Made by a program: the position numbers and the translations under genes | Assembly: GCA_000955795.1 (NCBI GenBank) | Contig: JYOB01000006.1 | Location: 1 to 64,000, forward strand | Reading direction: 5' to 3' | DNA: 64,000 nucleotides | Source of the DNA: Burkholderiaceae bacterium 26 | Lineage (GTDB): Bacteria > Pseudomonadota > Gammaproteobacteria > Burkholderiales > Burkholderiaceae | Notes under the pieces: generated by a model | What the model saw: only the letters and a program-made list of their open reading frames with translations | Databases searched by the model: none | Told to the model about the DNA's origin: nothing | Shown: in pieces, positions 23,260 through 31,795 of the stretch | Position numbering within the stretch: the first letter of the stretch is position 1 | Layout of the letters: every line of letters starts with the position of its first letter

Positions 23260-23685
23260 TTACGGCAGGGCGGCGGCGGCGGCGTCCGGCATGCTGGGCC
23301 ACGTGAAATCGGCCGGGAAACCGGGTAGCTCCGGCACCTCTCGCAGGGCCTGCCGGTACTGGCCCACCTGCTGCGCCTTGCTAGCGTCGCCGGTGTCCAT
23401 GGCCTTGTAGAACATGGCATCTGCTGCTTCAAGGCGGCGATCGCGCTCTTCGCGGGCGCGTTGTCCCAACACGTGCAGCCGAGCAGCGTCACGATACTGC
23501 TCGACCAGCGCGGCCACTTCTTCGTCGGTGGGCTGGTCGTCTACGTGCCACGCGATGATGCGCGCGGCTTCGGTCTGCTTGCCGGTCTCGCGGCACATGC
23601 TCTGGCCGACCCAGAAATCGACGCCGTGAGCGAGATCGGGGTACTTCTGCTGCAGGCAGAAGATCAGTTCATCGTGGGTAAGCAT
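23260..23685 (-). CDS. tail fibre assembly/XkdW-like protein
   Basis: 141 residues beginning MLTHDELIFCLQQKYPDLAHGVDFWVGQ, the pattern of XkdW-like proteins found after tail fibre genes. The C-terminal half is helical and charged (ALVEQYRDAARLHVLGQRAREERDRRLEAADAMFYKAMD), followed by LPGFPADFTWPSMPDAA. It probably acts as a fibre chaperone. Gene order supports the role. Confidence 0.7.
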   Translation of the reverse strand: MLTHDELIFCLQQKYPDLAHGVDFWVGQSMCRETGKQTEAARIIAWHVDDQPTDEEVAALVEQYRDAARLHVLGQRAREERDRRLEAADAMFYKAMDTGDASKAQQVGQYRQALREVPELPGFPADFTWPSMPDAAAAALP

Positions 23686-23697
23686 TGGGCTGTGTCC

Positions 23698-25419
23698 TCA
23701 TTGGTTGCGCAGTTGGACCGCGCGCAGATAGTGCGTGTAGAAGCCGTTGCGCAGGCCGACCAGTACGTACGGAGCAGGCAGGTCAGCCTCCCCGGAGCTT
23801 GAGCCGGTGGAGACGCCACCAAACTCAGTGATGTCGGTGTTCCATTGGCATACCGCCCCCGAGTTGGCTTTGCCACCGCTCAGGCTCGTGAGGTACGTGG
23901 AAAGCCACTGCCCGGCCCACGACATGTAGACGTTGCCGTTGGTGGCGAGGATGCCGCCACCGTTGCCAGCGTGTATGTCGCCTTGAGCGACCAGGGTGCC
24001 GCTGCCGCCGAAAGTGAAAGCGTTGACGCGGCCTCCGACGTGCATGGAGATATAGGGAACAGTTGCATCGCTACCGCCCGCATAGCAATCAATGGCCGCT
24101 AGATGCCGCATTCCCCACTGCGTCCATCGGATGCCCATGTACGCACCTACGTTGCTGGGGCAATCGATTTGCAGGGCGGGCGTGCGGGAGGCGTTCCATT
24201 CGGAAAAGGCGCCGCCGATGGAATCCGTACCGTTCGAGGAAACCTGCAGCGCGCTCCTGCCGTACCCAACACCGAAGTTGAAACCCCGGTTTGCGATCAA
24301 CGCACCACCGTCTGTTGTGATTGGATTGGGCAGGTTGCCCGTATCCCAAGGCTCATGGCCGGCGAAGTTCGGCCGTACCCCAAATGCCCACTGGCCGGTG
24401 GTGTAGTTGATGTAGAACGGCTGGTGCCGGTTTGTACCGTCAACGTTGTAGCTGCCGAGGATTAGGTTGCCGGTCGGACCTACCGAGTACAGCCGCCAGA
24501 TAACGGTATCGCCACCGAACTCCAGAAAGCCGCGCCCGTCGTTGTTGTAGGCCGGCAGGTTGACGTTGGCCCGCGTCTTGATTAAGTCGGCCACGATGCC
24601 GGCCGGTGTGGACATGTTGCCGTTGCCATCGATTGCGCACACACGTACATACGTTGAGAAATCACCCTTGGCGGCCGTATTGCGATCGATGATGAGGCTC
24701 CCGTTGCTGGGGACCACACGAAAGCGACCTACCGTGATGGGTTGGGCCGTGTCAGTGAAAAGCAGCTCATTCGATGTTCCGCTGATGTCAACGATGCCAG
24801 TGACCACGCCGCCCGAGCGCGGCAACGCATCGGCCGCAATCTCCTGGACTTCATCGACATGCCGGGACAGCGCCGCGACCGATTCCTTGGTTGCGTAGCG
24901 CTTGTCCGCATCAACTGTCACGGCCATGCGAACGGCGGTCACCTGCTCGTCGACATACTCGCGCGTTGCCACGACGACGGCTGGATCGATCTTCAGAACG
25001 ATACTGCCGGCCGCCTTGTGGATCAGCATCATGCGGAAGAACTGACCACGCCCGGAGCCTTCTGCGAGCACGGGCTTGTAACTGGGCGGCACGTTGGCAA
25101 CCGCGAACAAGTCGCCGTCTTCGTCATACAGCCCGAGCTCACGCGACCACCATCCGCCCACCTCTTCGGGCAGGTAGACCTCGGCAATCACGATGCTTGC
25201 GTTCTTCTCGTCGCGAACGAGGCGGTTTAACGGCCGGCGCAGGCGTTCGCGCACCAGGGCGCGTTGTGCAGCGCTCGGCATCACATCCGCGTCCGAGCCG
25301 CCGTCGATACCGCCGTCGCCCACGGCCATCTCGGTGAGCGGGACCATCGTATTGGAGAGCAGCGCGCGAGCCATCTTGGCTTCGCCCGTCTCCGTCAAAG
25401 TCGCAAAGTACTTAGCCAT
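23698..25419 (-). CDS. H: tail fibre protein H
   Basis: 573 residues. The N-terminal ~160 residues match phage tail-collar/DUF3751-type fibre heads (MAKYFATLTETGEAKMARALLSNTMVPLTEMAVGDGG ... RPLNRLVRDEKNASIVIAEVYLPEEVGGWWSRELGLYDEDGDLFAVANVPP). The rest is a long Gly/Asn/Ser-rich beta shaft (for example NRGFNFGVGYGRSALQVSSNGTDSIGGAF) and binds the host receptor. The start at 25419 overlaps the stop of I. Confidence 0.9.
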   Translation of the reverse strand: MAKYFATLTETGEAKMARALLSNTMVPLTEMAVGDGGIDGGSDADVMPSAAQRALVRERLRRPLNRLVRDEKNASIVIAEVYLPEEVGGWWSRELGLYDEDGDLFAVANVPPSYKPVLAEGSGRGQFFRMMLIHKAAGSIVLKIDPAVVVATREYVDEQVTAVRMAVTVDADKRYATKESVAALSRHVDEVQEIAADALPRSGGVVTGIVDISGTSNELLFTDTAQPITVGRFRVVPSNGSLIIDRNTAAKGDFSTYVRVCAIDGNGNMSTPAGIVADLIKTRANVNLPAYNNDGRGFLEFGGDTVIWRLYSVGPTGNLILGSYNVDGTNRHQPFYINYTTGQWAFGVRPNFAGHEPWDTGNLPNPITTDGGALIANRGFNFGVGYGRSALQVSSNGTDSIGGAFSEWNASRTPALQIDCPSNVGAYMGIRWTQWGMRHLAAIDCYAGGSDATVPYISMHVGGRVNAFTFGGSGTLVAQGDIHAGNGGGILATNGNVYMSWAGQWLSTYLTSLSGGKANSGAVCQWNTDITEFGGVSTGSSSGEADLPAPYVLVGLRNGFYTHYLRAVQLRNQ

Positions 25420-26032
25420 TCGATACCGTAGTAATTTCAACAACGTGAGCAGCCACCGCCGAGTGGGTGGGGCCTTCTGTGGTAACAACTTCAGGCATGT
25501 ACGGGTACACCGTCACCGTGTCGCCATCGAAGCAGGCGGCGTGCGCGCCAACGTACCCGGCAATCTCGGCGCTCACTGTCAGGCCGGTGAGGTGCCGCGA
25601 GAGCGGCCGAACGTCGTCGACGATCTGCTCGATCTCTTGGTAGGTCGCCTCTGTGACGCCCGTGTTTTCGATGCCGACATCGAGCGAGAACGTGCCCCGC
25701 TCGCCGGGTGGCTGCGTCTGCCACCACTCCTGAATCGTCAATCGATAGCCCAGCGGTTCAAGTGCACGCCGCAGGGCGCCCGCTGTGCCCTTTCGCTGAT
25801 GCACGCCAAAGGCGTTTCGCACAACGCGGCGCTTGACCTCTTCCGGCCAGTTGGCATTCCAGCGGTCTACCGAGCGAGCGCTTGCCAGGTAGGGCAGCAG
25901 CCGCACGGGGCACGTGTCCGCATCCCACAACTGATTCAGCGGGACGGGCGTATCCAGCAGCGTGAGGATGGTTTGCGCCAGAGCGCGTTCCAGCGGCGTC
26001 GCATTTGCGGGCAGCAGCGTTTTGTCACTCAT
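25412..26032 (-). CDS. I: phage tail protein I (baseplate)
   Basis: 206 residues, MSDKTLLPANATPLERALAQTILTLLDTPVPLNQLWDADTCPVRLLPYLASARSVDRWNANWPEEVKRRVVRNAFGVHQRKGTAGALRRALEPLG is the P2 gpI family. It is a baseplate component that receives the fibre. ATG 26032 overlaps the J stop; a longer frame from 26050 is open but lacks a ribosome site. Confidence 0.95.
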   Translation of the reverse strand: MSDKTLLPANATPLERALAQTILTLLDTPVPLNQLWDADTCPVRLLPYLASARSVDRWNANWPEEVKRRVVRNAFGVHQRKGTAGALRRALEPLGYRLTIQEWWQTQPPGERGTFSLDVGIENTGVTEATYQEIEQIVDDVRPLSRHLTGLTVSAEIAGYVGAHAACFDGDTVTVYPYMPEVVTTEGPTHSAVAAHVVEITTVSNG

Positions 26033-26912
26033 CTGCGCCCCCGACAACAACGTCGATGCCCGTGCAGTAAGACGCCTCTGTCAGGTCGACGATGATGTCT
26101 TCGGCGGGCTCGGGAACTTCCACGCGCTGGACGCCCGCCACGTGTGCCGCGGCAAAGATGGCGGAGCGGCGTACATCTCGGCCGATGCGGCGTTGCTCCT
26201 GCGCGTAGGCGGTGAGCCGCTCCCACGCAGCGGCAACCATGGGCTCGGCTTCCGGGCCGGGGTAGTGGTACAGCACGACGCGCAGCCGGTACGGGATGAT
26301 GCGCGCCCCTTGTACGGTCAGCCGGTCGGCCAGCGGGCGGACGTCTTCATCGCTGAGTGCCTCCCGCACGCGCTCCACGAGCTCGTCAGACGCGGTGCCA
26401 TCGCCTTCGTTGCTGAGCACGGACACGATGACTTCCGCCGCCGCCGGCGAGATCGCGCGTGCGTCTGCCACGCGGCCGTCTGCGGCGCGTGCATGAAGCT
26501 CATACGCTGCGCGGGGGCCGGCAACGGACAACCGTTCGAAAGCGCCCTGCGCGCGCGTGCGCAAGCTGGCTTCTGACTCCATGACGGGCGCGACTGGCGG
26601 AAACGCATCCGGGTCGCCCGGCACGGCAATGAGCCGCTTCGTATCGAGGCCGGCGGCCAGATGTTCCAGATCTGCGCCGACGGCGAAGCCGAGCATGGTT
26701 GAGCGGGCCGAGTCGTTGACGTGCGCGCGTTGTTGCACATCAACGTACGCGAGCAGCTCGATCAGCTTGACCACGGGGTCAGACTCCATGGTGGCCGACC
26801 ATTCGGGGCACAAGCCCATGAAAGTTGCGAGCAGCCGCTGGTAGCACGCCTCGAAGTCGAGCGGCTCGACAACATCGGGCGGCGGCAGCGCGGATAGGTC
26901 GATTACGCTCAT
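26025..26912 (-). CDS. J: baseplate assembly protein J
   Basis: 295 residues, P2 gpJ/gp47-like: MSVIDLSALPPPDVVEPLDFEACYQRLLATFMGLCP, KLIELLAYVDVQQRAHVNDSARSTMLGFAVGADLEHLA, and EASLRTRAQGAFERLSVAGPRAAYELHAR. It forms the baseplate wedge with I and W and starts just after W. Confidence 0.95.
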   Translation of the reverse strand: MSVIDLSALPPPDVVEPLDFEACYQRLLATFMGLCPEWSATMESDPVVKLIELLAYVDVQQRAHVNDSARSTMLGFAVGADLEHLAAGLDTKRLIAVPGDPDAFPPVAPVMESEASLRTRAQGAFERLSVAGPRAAYELHARAADGRVADARAISPAAAEVIVSVLSNEGDGTASDELVERVREALSDEDVRPLADRLTVQGARIIPYRLRVVLYHYPGPEAEPMVAAAWERLTAYAQEQRRIGRDVRRSAIFAAAHVAGVQRVEVPEPAEDIIVDLTEASYCTGIDVVVGGADE

Positions 26913-27241
26913 GACATCACCTTGAGATCGACGGCCCGCTCGCTGTAGATACCGACGACACGCCAGACCACCCTGCCGTCTTCAATGCCTTCCACCCGTA
27001 TGCGCGAGAGGCGCAGGCGCGGCTCCCACCGTGTGATGGCGCGCGCTGCTTCTGCCTGCGCGGCGGCAACCCAGCCGCGCGTGATGGGCAAGTCCACCTT
27101 GTCGGGCAAGTCGCTGCCGTATTCGGGGCGCTCCCGCCGGGTGCCGCGTCGTGTGCTCAGGATGTCGGTCAGGCTTTGCAGGAGGTGGTCCATGCCCGAG
27201 AGCAGCGCTCCGGTGCGTCTGTTCATGCCGACGACAGCCAC
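26909..27241 (-). CDS. W: baseplate assembly protein W (gp25-like)
   Basis: 110 residues, gp25/lysozyme-like wedge: MNRRTGALLSGMDHLLQSLTDILSTRRGTRRERPEYGSDLPD and ITRWEPRLRLSRIRVEGIEDGRV. The GTG at 27241 is chosen because a GGAGG site stands 4 bp upstream; an ATG at 27268 would add nine residues without such a site. It overlaps J by the ATGA pattern. Confidence 0.9.
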   Translation of the reverse strand: MAVVGMNRRTGALLSGMDHLLQSLTDILSTRRGTRRERPEYGSDLPDKVDLPITRGWVAAAQAEAARAITRWEPRLRLSRIRVEGIEDGRVVWRVVGIYSERAVDLKVMS

Positions 27242-27300
27242 GGTGCCTCCAATGAAAAAAGACGGCACATGGCCGCCTTGTGATTAATGGACTACTGAAC

Positions 27301-27975
27301 CTAGAACGGCTTTCCGACCGCCGCGCCGTCGCCCTGCTCCATGTGCGAGTGACCGCGCAGGGACACATCGCCGGCCAGCACGTCATCTGTGGCTTTGATG
27401 CCGCCTTGAATGGCGACGGCGGTACCGCCGGCGGCGCCCTGCCCTGACAGGCCGCCCATGAACGCCAGCGCCTTTTCCACGAGCGCATTGCCCGTGAAGG
27501 TGGATGCCGGCACGTCGGCGCGCAGTTGCGGCGCTTTCAGCACGGCGCCGTCGGCGCGCAATGTGAGCGATGTATCGCCGACCTGCAGGACGATTTGCCC
27601 GCCTTCCGGAACTGCGAGCCGGTATTCGTGCGCGGCATGGTCGTACTGCTCGCGGGCGCCGTCCTCATAATCGACGGCCGTAACATCTGCCGAATCGTCA
27701 TTCGCGCCGCCGTGCTGGTCTGTGTAGAAGCCGGCCAGGACAAAGCCACCTTCAAGGCAGCCCGATGGCGAGATCAACAGCGCCTGCTCTTTGGGCGACG
27801 GCGGACGCCATTCGCGCACACGGCCGCCGGCGCGCGTCCACCACGGCAGCCAGTCAGACGTCCAGTCCCCAACGGTGACAGTGCAACGTGCGGCAGCGTG
27901 GTCGACCTGCGCAATGACGCCGGCCTGCACGATGCACGCAAGGCGCCGGTCTGCTTCACCCGCTTCGTAGCCCAT
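27301..27975 (-). CDS. V: baseplate assembly protein V (spike)
   Basis: 224 residues, P2 gpV-like. An N-terminal OB-fold (CIVQAGVIAQVDHAAARCTVTVGDWTSDWLPWWTRAGG, EQALLISPSGCLEGGFVLAGFYTDQHGG) is followed by a beta-helix spike. The HSHMEQGDGAAVGKPF end holds the His motif that binds iron in the spike tip. The start at 27975 is set by the family N-terminus. It is the puncturing needle of the tail. Confidence 0.9.
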   Translation of the reverse strand: MGYEAGEADRRLACIVQAGVIAQVDHAAARCTVTVGDWTSDWLPWWTRAGGRVREWRPPSPKEQALLISPSGCLEGGFVLAGFYTDQHGGANDDSADVTAVDYEDGAREQYDHAAHEYRLAVPEGGQIVLQVGDTSLTLRADGAVLKAPQLRADVPASTFTGNALVEKALAFMGGLSGQGAAGGTAVAIQGGIKATDDVLAGDVSLRGHSHMEQGDGAAVGKPF

Positions 27976-28468
27976 GGTCTGCCTCGCTGTGTCGCGGCTG
28001 GATGTCGAAATCGACAGTCGTGCCGCTGGTGTCTTCAAACGCCCATTCTGGCGGGCCGAGGTCGAATTCGTGCCGCCACTCGGCAGCGATGACGCTGTAG
28101 CCGTCGAGATCGGGCCGCATCCCGTCTGGGTGGAAGCCGTCGGCCTCCAGCTCGGCCATGGTGACGGGCAAGCCCCAGGTTTGATCGTGCAATACCTTGA
28201 TGAGCCGCGCAGCGAGCTGCCACATGGCGGCTTCTGCGTTTGGCTCGGTCGGATCTCCGACAACGCGCGCCTCTACCACCATGACAACGGGCGGCTGGCC
28301 GGTGCCGGGGTGGGTACCGGGGCGCAGCGCGCCGACGTATAGCAGGATCGCCGGTAGCGGCATGCTCTCTTCGATTTCAGGTGCCCAGCCGATGAGGGCG
28401 ACGTCGGGGAATTGCGCTTTCAGGTGCGATTCAACGGCGTCGAACAGTTGTTGCAGATCAGCGAGCAT
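27956..28468 (-). CDS. tail terminator/gp37-like neck protein
   Basis: 170 residues starting MLADLQQLFDAVESHLKAQFPDVALIGWAPEIEESMPLPAILLYVGALRPG, with a middle strand PVVMVVEARVVGDPTEPNAEAAMWQLAARLIKVLHDQ. Size, order (after Z, before V) and pattern fit Mu gp37/tail-terminator proteins. The match is by pattern only and the alternative is another neck protein. It slightly overlaps both neighbours. Confidence 0.6.
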   Translation of the reverse strand: MLADLQQLFDAVESHLKAQFPDVALIGWAPEIEESMPLPAILLYVGALRPGTHPGTGQPPVVMVVEARVVGDPTEPNAEAAMWQLAARLIKVLHDQTWGLPVTMAELEADGFHPDGMRPDLDGYSVIAAEWRHEFDLGPPEWAFEDTSGTTVDFDIQPRHSEADHGLRSG

Positions 28469-29000
28469 GGCCGGTTGCCTTGAGGATTTCGTATTTCACT
28501 TCCTGCTCCAGTAAGACCATGAGGCGCGCTTCGATCTCGGCAGCGGCTTTGCGGAATGCGGCTTCGCCCTTGTCTGCCCAGTCGAGTTTGACGCCCTCGA
28601 TCGGCATCCGCGCCTTGCCGACGCGGCGATACACCTTGCCGTCGTTCTTGCCGCCGCGCTTGCTTCGGTAGATCCACGCCTTGTCGAATCGGTGCCGGCC
28701 GACAGACACGCCGCGCCGCGTTTGGCGCGGGTTGCCTAGCCGGTGTGCCTCGATGGCGTTGAGACCAAGCCACACCTTGCCTTTGTCGGCGCTGTGCAGG
28801 AAGAAATAGAGGCGCTGCCGAACCAGCTTTTGCGCGATGTGCATTTCGGCTGAGACTTGCTTTGCCGTCTGGCCTTTTACCCAGTTGGCGCTCTTCTTCA
28901 GTGCGCGGCGCCAGGCGTTGCGCATAGCTTCCTTGCCAAGGCGGCTGAGCGGTGCGAGCGCTGCGGCGATGTCAAGCTCGGCCTTTAACGTGACGGACAT
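28458..29000 (-). CDS. Z: minor tail protein Z-like
   Basis: 180 residues, highly basic: ELDIAAALAPLSRLGKEAMRNAWRRALKKSANWVKGQTAKQVSAEMHIAQKLVRQRLYFFL matches the lambda gpZ/Prophage-tail family. ATG 29000 begins that pattern; a longer open frame from 29189 is a shadow of the gene before it. It is needed in tail maturation and DNA passage in lambda. Confidence 0.75.
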   Translation of the reverse strand: MSVTLKAELDIAAALAPLSRLGKEAMRNAWRRALKKSANWVKGQTAKQVSAEMHIAQKLVRQRLYFFLHSADKGKVWLGLNAIEAHRLGNPRQTRRGVSVGRHRFDKAWIYRSKRGGKNDGKVYRRVGKARMPIEGVKLDWADKGEAAFRKAAAEIEARLMVLLEQEVKYEILKATGHAR

Positions 29001-29302
29001 GGCTCTGGCCTCAGTACAAGTTTGGTCATGCCGGAGCCATCCGGCTGCAGCTCCATGACGCTGAACACATCGCCCAGCGCCTGCACACGCGTGCGCTGCC
29101 GAACGCCGGCGGCGTCGGCATCGCGCAGGACCACGAACGGCTCGCGCAAGCCCGTACGCTGGCCGCGCACGGTTTCGACGTCCAACCACGGCGAATAGAA
29201 CATGCCCATCACCGGGTCGGGCTTGCCGTCGATTTGCACCTCGTCGGAGAGCGCCTCGAAAACTGCCGTGTCGAGATCCTCCACGTGCTCCCGAAACGTC
29301 AT
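28985..29302 (-). CDS. head-tail joining protein, FII-like
   Basis: 105 residues, MTFREHVEDLDTAVFEALSDEVQIDGKPDPVMGMFYSPWLDVETVRGQRTGLREPFVVLRDADA. Size, order after the capsid gene and the mixed beta pattern with VFSVMELQPDGSGMTKLVL suit a lambda FII-type adaptor. It begins 1 bp after the capsid stop. Confidence 0.7.
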   Translation of the reverse strand: MTFREHVEDLDTAVFEALSDEVQIDGKPDPVMGMFYSPWLDVETVRGQRTGLREPFVVLRDADAAGVRQRTRVQALGDVFSVMELQPDGSGMTKLVLRPEPCPSR

Positions 29303-29303
29303 G

Positions 29304-30305
29304 TCAGGCTGCCTTGCCCGTTGTGGCCGCCAGCTTGATCACGGCGCGCGGGCGGGTGCACAGGTGCAGCGGGTTGGACTGCGCTTCCAGCTCGACGGCC
29401 TTACCGAACTTGCCGGCTTCCTGCTTGGCGTAGTACGGCAGGCCGTTGGTGTTGACCGCTTCCATGTAGTCAGCCGGGGCGAAACGGGTGATGAACAGTT
29501 CCGGTACGCCTTCCGGCACGGCGTAGGCTTCGTCGTCGCCGATGTAGCCCACGTTGCCAACGCGGCCGCGATAGCGCTCCCAGGTGACGCCGCCGAAGTC
29601 GAAGGTGTCGCGCGGGTCGCCACGCAGCGAGGCGGCCATCTGGGTGTTGAGGTAAGTCTCGCGGATATCCTTGGACGTCATCAACTGCCGCCAGAAGTTG
29701 CGCCCGCACAAGGCGCGCACACCCGTGTGCGGCGTGGCGCCCAGCGAATCCTCCACCATGTCGAGCAGTTCCAGCGTGGAGGAACGCACGTCGCCGATGA
29801 GGATGGGCATGTGCTGTTGCTTCAGCCCGAAGCGCTCGAACAGGTCGACCAGGACGGACTGGCCGTCCGAGTCGAGGATCTGGCCCTTGATGGCGCCGAT
29901 GCGGTGGAACTCGTGGGTGGCGTCGAGCTGGCGGCGCATTTTCTGCAGGCGCTTGCTCACCACCGTCTGCAAGGCTTCGAGTTCGGACTCTTCGCCGAAG
30001 GCGCGCAGGTTTTGCACTTCGTCGGCCTTGATGGTGGCGATTTCCGGCAGGTGCACGGCGTTGAACGGGATCACCTGACGCTTGCTGCCGACAACCACTT
30101 GCCCGGGCGAGCCGCGCTCGGCCGAGGCGACAAGCTGCAGCGTTTCGCCGTCGCGCTCGATCTGTGCGGTGGTGACGGTCATGCCCTCTTCTTCAAACAA
30201 GCCGAGAGCGGCCAGCCGCGAGGGCGTCGTCTCCAGCTCATTGATGCTGGCGGTGAGCGCCGTCATGGAAAAGGCGTCGTCATTGAACAGGGCCATATCA
30301 GCCAT
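29304..30305 (-). CDS. E: major capsid protein, lambda gpE-like
   Basis: 333 residues, HK97-fold capsid of the lambda E family: LFNDDAFSMTALTASINELETTPSRLAALGLFEEEGMTVTTAQIERDGETLQLV, DSDGQSVLVDLFERFGLKQQHMPILIGDVRSSTLELLDMVEDSLGATPHTGVRALCGRNFWRQLMTS, and RAVIKLAA at the end. It forms the procapsid shell with the decoration protein upstream. Confidence 0.95.
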   Translation of the reverse strand: MADMALFNDDAFSMTALTASINELETTPSRLAALGLFEEEGMTVTTAQIERDGETLQLVASAERGSPGQVVVGSKRQVIPFNAVHLPEIATIKADEVQNLRAFGEESELEALQTVVSKRLQKMRRQLDATHEFHRIGAIKGQILDSDGQSVLVDLFERFGLKQQHMPILIGDVRSSTLELLDMVEDSLGATPHTGVRALCGRNFWRQLMTSKDIRETYLNTQMAASLRGDPRDTFDFGGVTWERYRGRVGNVGYIGDDEAYAVPEGVPELFITRFAPADYMEAVNTNGLPYYAKQEAGKFGKAVELEAQSNPLHLCTRPRAVIKLAATTGKAA

Positions 30306-30332
30306 GGGGTTCTCCTGAATTCGGGTGAGTGC

Positions 30333-30668
30333 TTAGCGAACGGCGATGAAGGCCGCGAGCAGGTCGGTGCGGGCTTTGGCGTCCAGGCCAGTCAAGCGGG
30401 CTTCGGCGACCTCTGCGAGGCGCACGATGGCGGTGGCGCGGCGGTCGGCTTCGGATGCGCGCAGCGGTGCGTACAGGATGGCGGCGGCTTTGCCGTCTTC
30501 GGTGGTGCCGTACGGGACGTAGCCGGTGCCGTCGGCGTCCTGCTCGAGCAGTTGGCCGGCCGGAAGCGCATCGCCCGCCGCCACGGCGATCTGCTCGCGC
30601 GAGAGGCTGCCCGGCGCTTCGGTCAGCAGGAATTCGGCGGTTTGTACGCCTTGTGTCTGGATGTGCAT
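30333..30668 (-). CDS. D: head decoration protein D-like
   Basis: 111 residues of the lambda D family: HIQTQGVQTAEFLLTEAPGSLSREQIAVAAGDALPAGQLLEQDADGTGYVPYGTTEDGKAAAILYAPLRA. It stabilises the expanded head. It lies between the protease and capsid genes, as in lambda. Confidence 0.9.
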   Translation of the reverse strand: MHIQTQGVQTAEFLLTEAPGSLSREQIAVAAGDALPAGQLLEQDADGTGYVPYGTTEDGKAAAILYAPLRASEADRRATAIVRLAEVAEARLTGLDAKARTDLLAAFIAVR

Positions 30669-30691
30669 TTGGGTGACTCCAATGGGTTGCT

Positions 30692-31795
30692 TCAGGCGAG
30701 CGCCGAAGGCGTTTTCTTGCGACGGGCGCTGTAGATGCTCGGGCCGTGCGGGCCGGTCTTGCGCTCGGTGGGTTCTTGGCTTGCCTGCGGCTGACGGTTC
30801 GACAGCCCGCTCGTGCTGGCTGCCATGACGCGGTCGTACAGCCGGGCGCGCACCTGTTCAGCATTGAGCCCATCGGCAACGAATTGCGCGGTCAGTTCGG
30901 GCAGGTGTGCCGCCGTGCACAGGCCGGCGATGTCTTTGGCGCGTGCGACAACGGCATCGATGGCGTCATTGCTGGCGAGCGCGCTGGATGCCACGACAGC
31001 CTCAGCCAGTTGCGGCAGGCCGGCGGCGCGGCAGGCTGCAAAAGCGTGTTGCGCGAGCGCGCCAGGATCTGGCGGCGGCGTGGTGGCGACCGGTGCTGCC
31101 GCTTGCGCGGCTGGTGCTGCAGGTGCAGCGGCTTTCGGCGGCTCCGCCGGCGGGGCTTCGAGCGCTTTCAGCAACGCTTCGGGCGTGTGTTCGAAGCGCG
31201 CAAGCAGTTCTCCGGTGCGCACAGACGCCTGCAGCTTGACGGGCGCCTCGATCTGATCGGCGAAGCCGCGTTCCTTGGCCTCGCTCGCGGTCATCCACGT
31301 CTCTGCGTCCATCATGGCGACGATCTCGTCGTCGGCCAGGCCGCACTTGTTTCGGTAAGCAGCGACGATGCCATCGCGCGTCTTGTCGAGCAGCTCGGCC
31401 GTCTTGCGCAATGCCGAGGCGTCGCCGGCGGCGATGGTCCAGGCGTTGTGGATCATCATCATGGCGTTTTCGGGCATGACGATGGTGTCGCCAGCCATGA
31501 CGACGAGCGAGGCGGCGGAGGCGGCAATGCCGTCGACGCGCGCCGTGACCTTGCCGCTGTAGCGGCGCAGCGCGTTGTAGATGGCAAAGCCGTCGAACAC
31601 ATCGCCGCCGCCGGAGTTGACGGCGACGAGGACTTCATCTGCGTCCTTGGCTACGGCGTCGAGCTCGTTGACGAACGCCTTGGCGGTAGTGCCCCAAAAG
31701 CCGATGTCGTCATAGATGCGCAGTTCTGCGACCGTCTTGCCGGCGGCGTTGAGCTCGGCCTTGAGGTCGTACCACTTCCTCTGTTTAGCTTTCAT
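30692..31795 (-). CDS. ClpP-like head maturation protease with C-terminal scaffold region
   Basis: 367 residues. The protease part (about 20-200) is ClpP/S49-like: ELRIYDDIGFWGTTAKAFVNELDAV, VNSGGGDVFDGFAIYNALRRY, catalytic Ser93 in GIAASAAS and His116 in MIHNAW. After an Ala/Pro-rich linker (about 225-255) comes a helical scaffold-like tail. It processes portal and capsid precursors. It overlaps the portal stop. Confidence 0.9.
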   Translation of the reverse strand: MKAKQRKWYDLKAELNAAGKTVAELRIYDDIGFWGTTAKAFVNELDAVAKDADEVLVAVNSGGGDVFDGFAIYNALRRYSGKVTARVDGIAASAASLVVMAGDTIVMPENAMMMIHNAWTIAAGDASALRKTAELLDKTRDGIVAAYRNKCGLADDEIVAMMDAETWMTASEAKERGFADQIEAPVKLQASVRTGELLARFEHTPEALLKALEAPPAEPPKAAAPAAPAAQAAAPVATTPPPDPGALAQHAFAACRAAGLPQLAEAVVASSALASNDAIDAVVARAKDIAGLCTAAHLPELTAQFVADGLNAEQVRARLYDRVMAASTSGLSNRQPQASQEPTERKTGPHGPSIYSARRKKTPSALA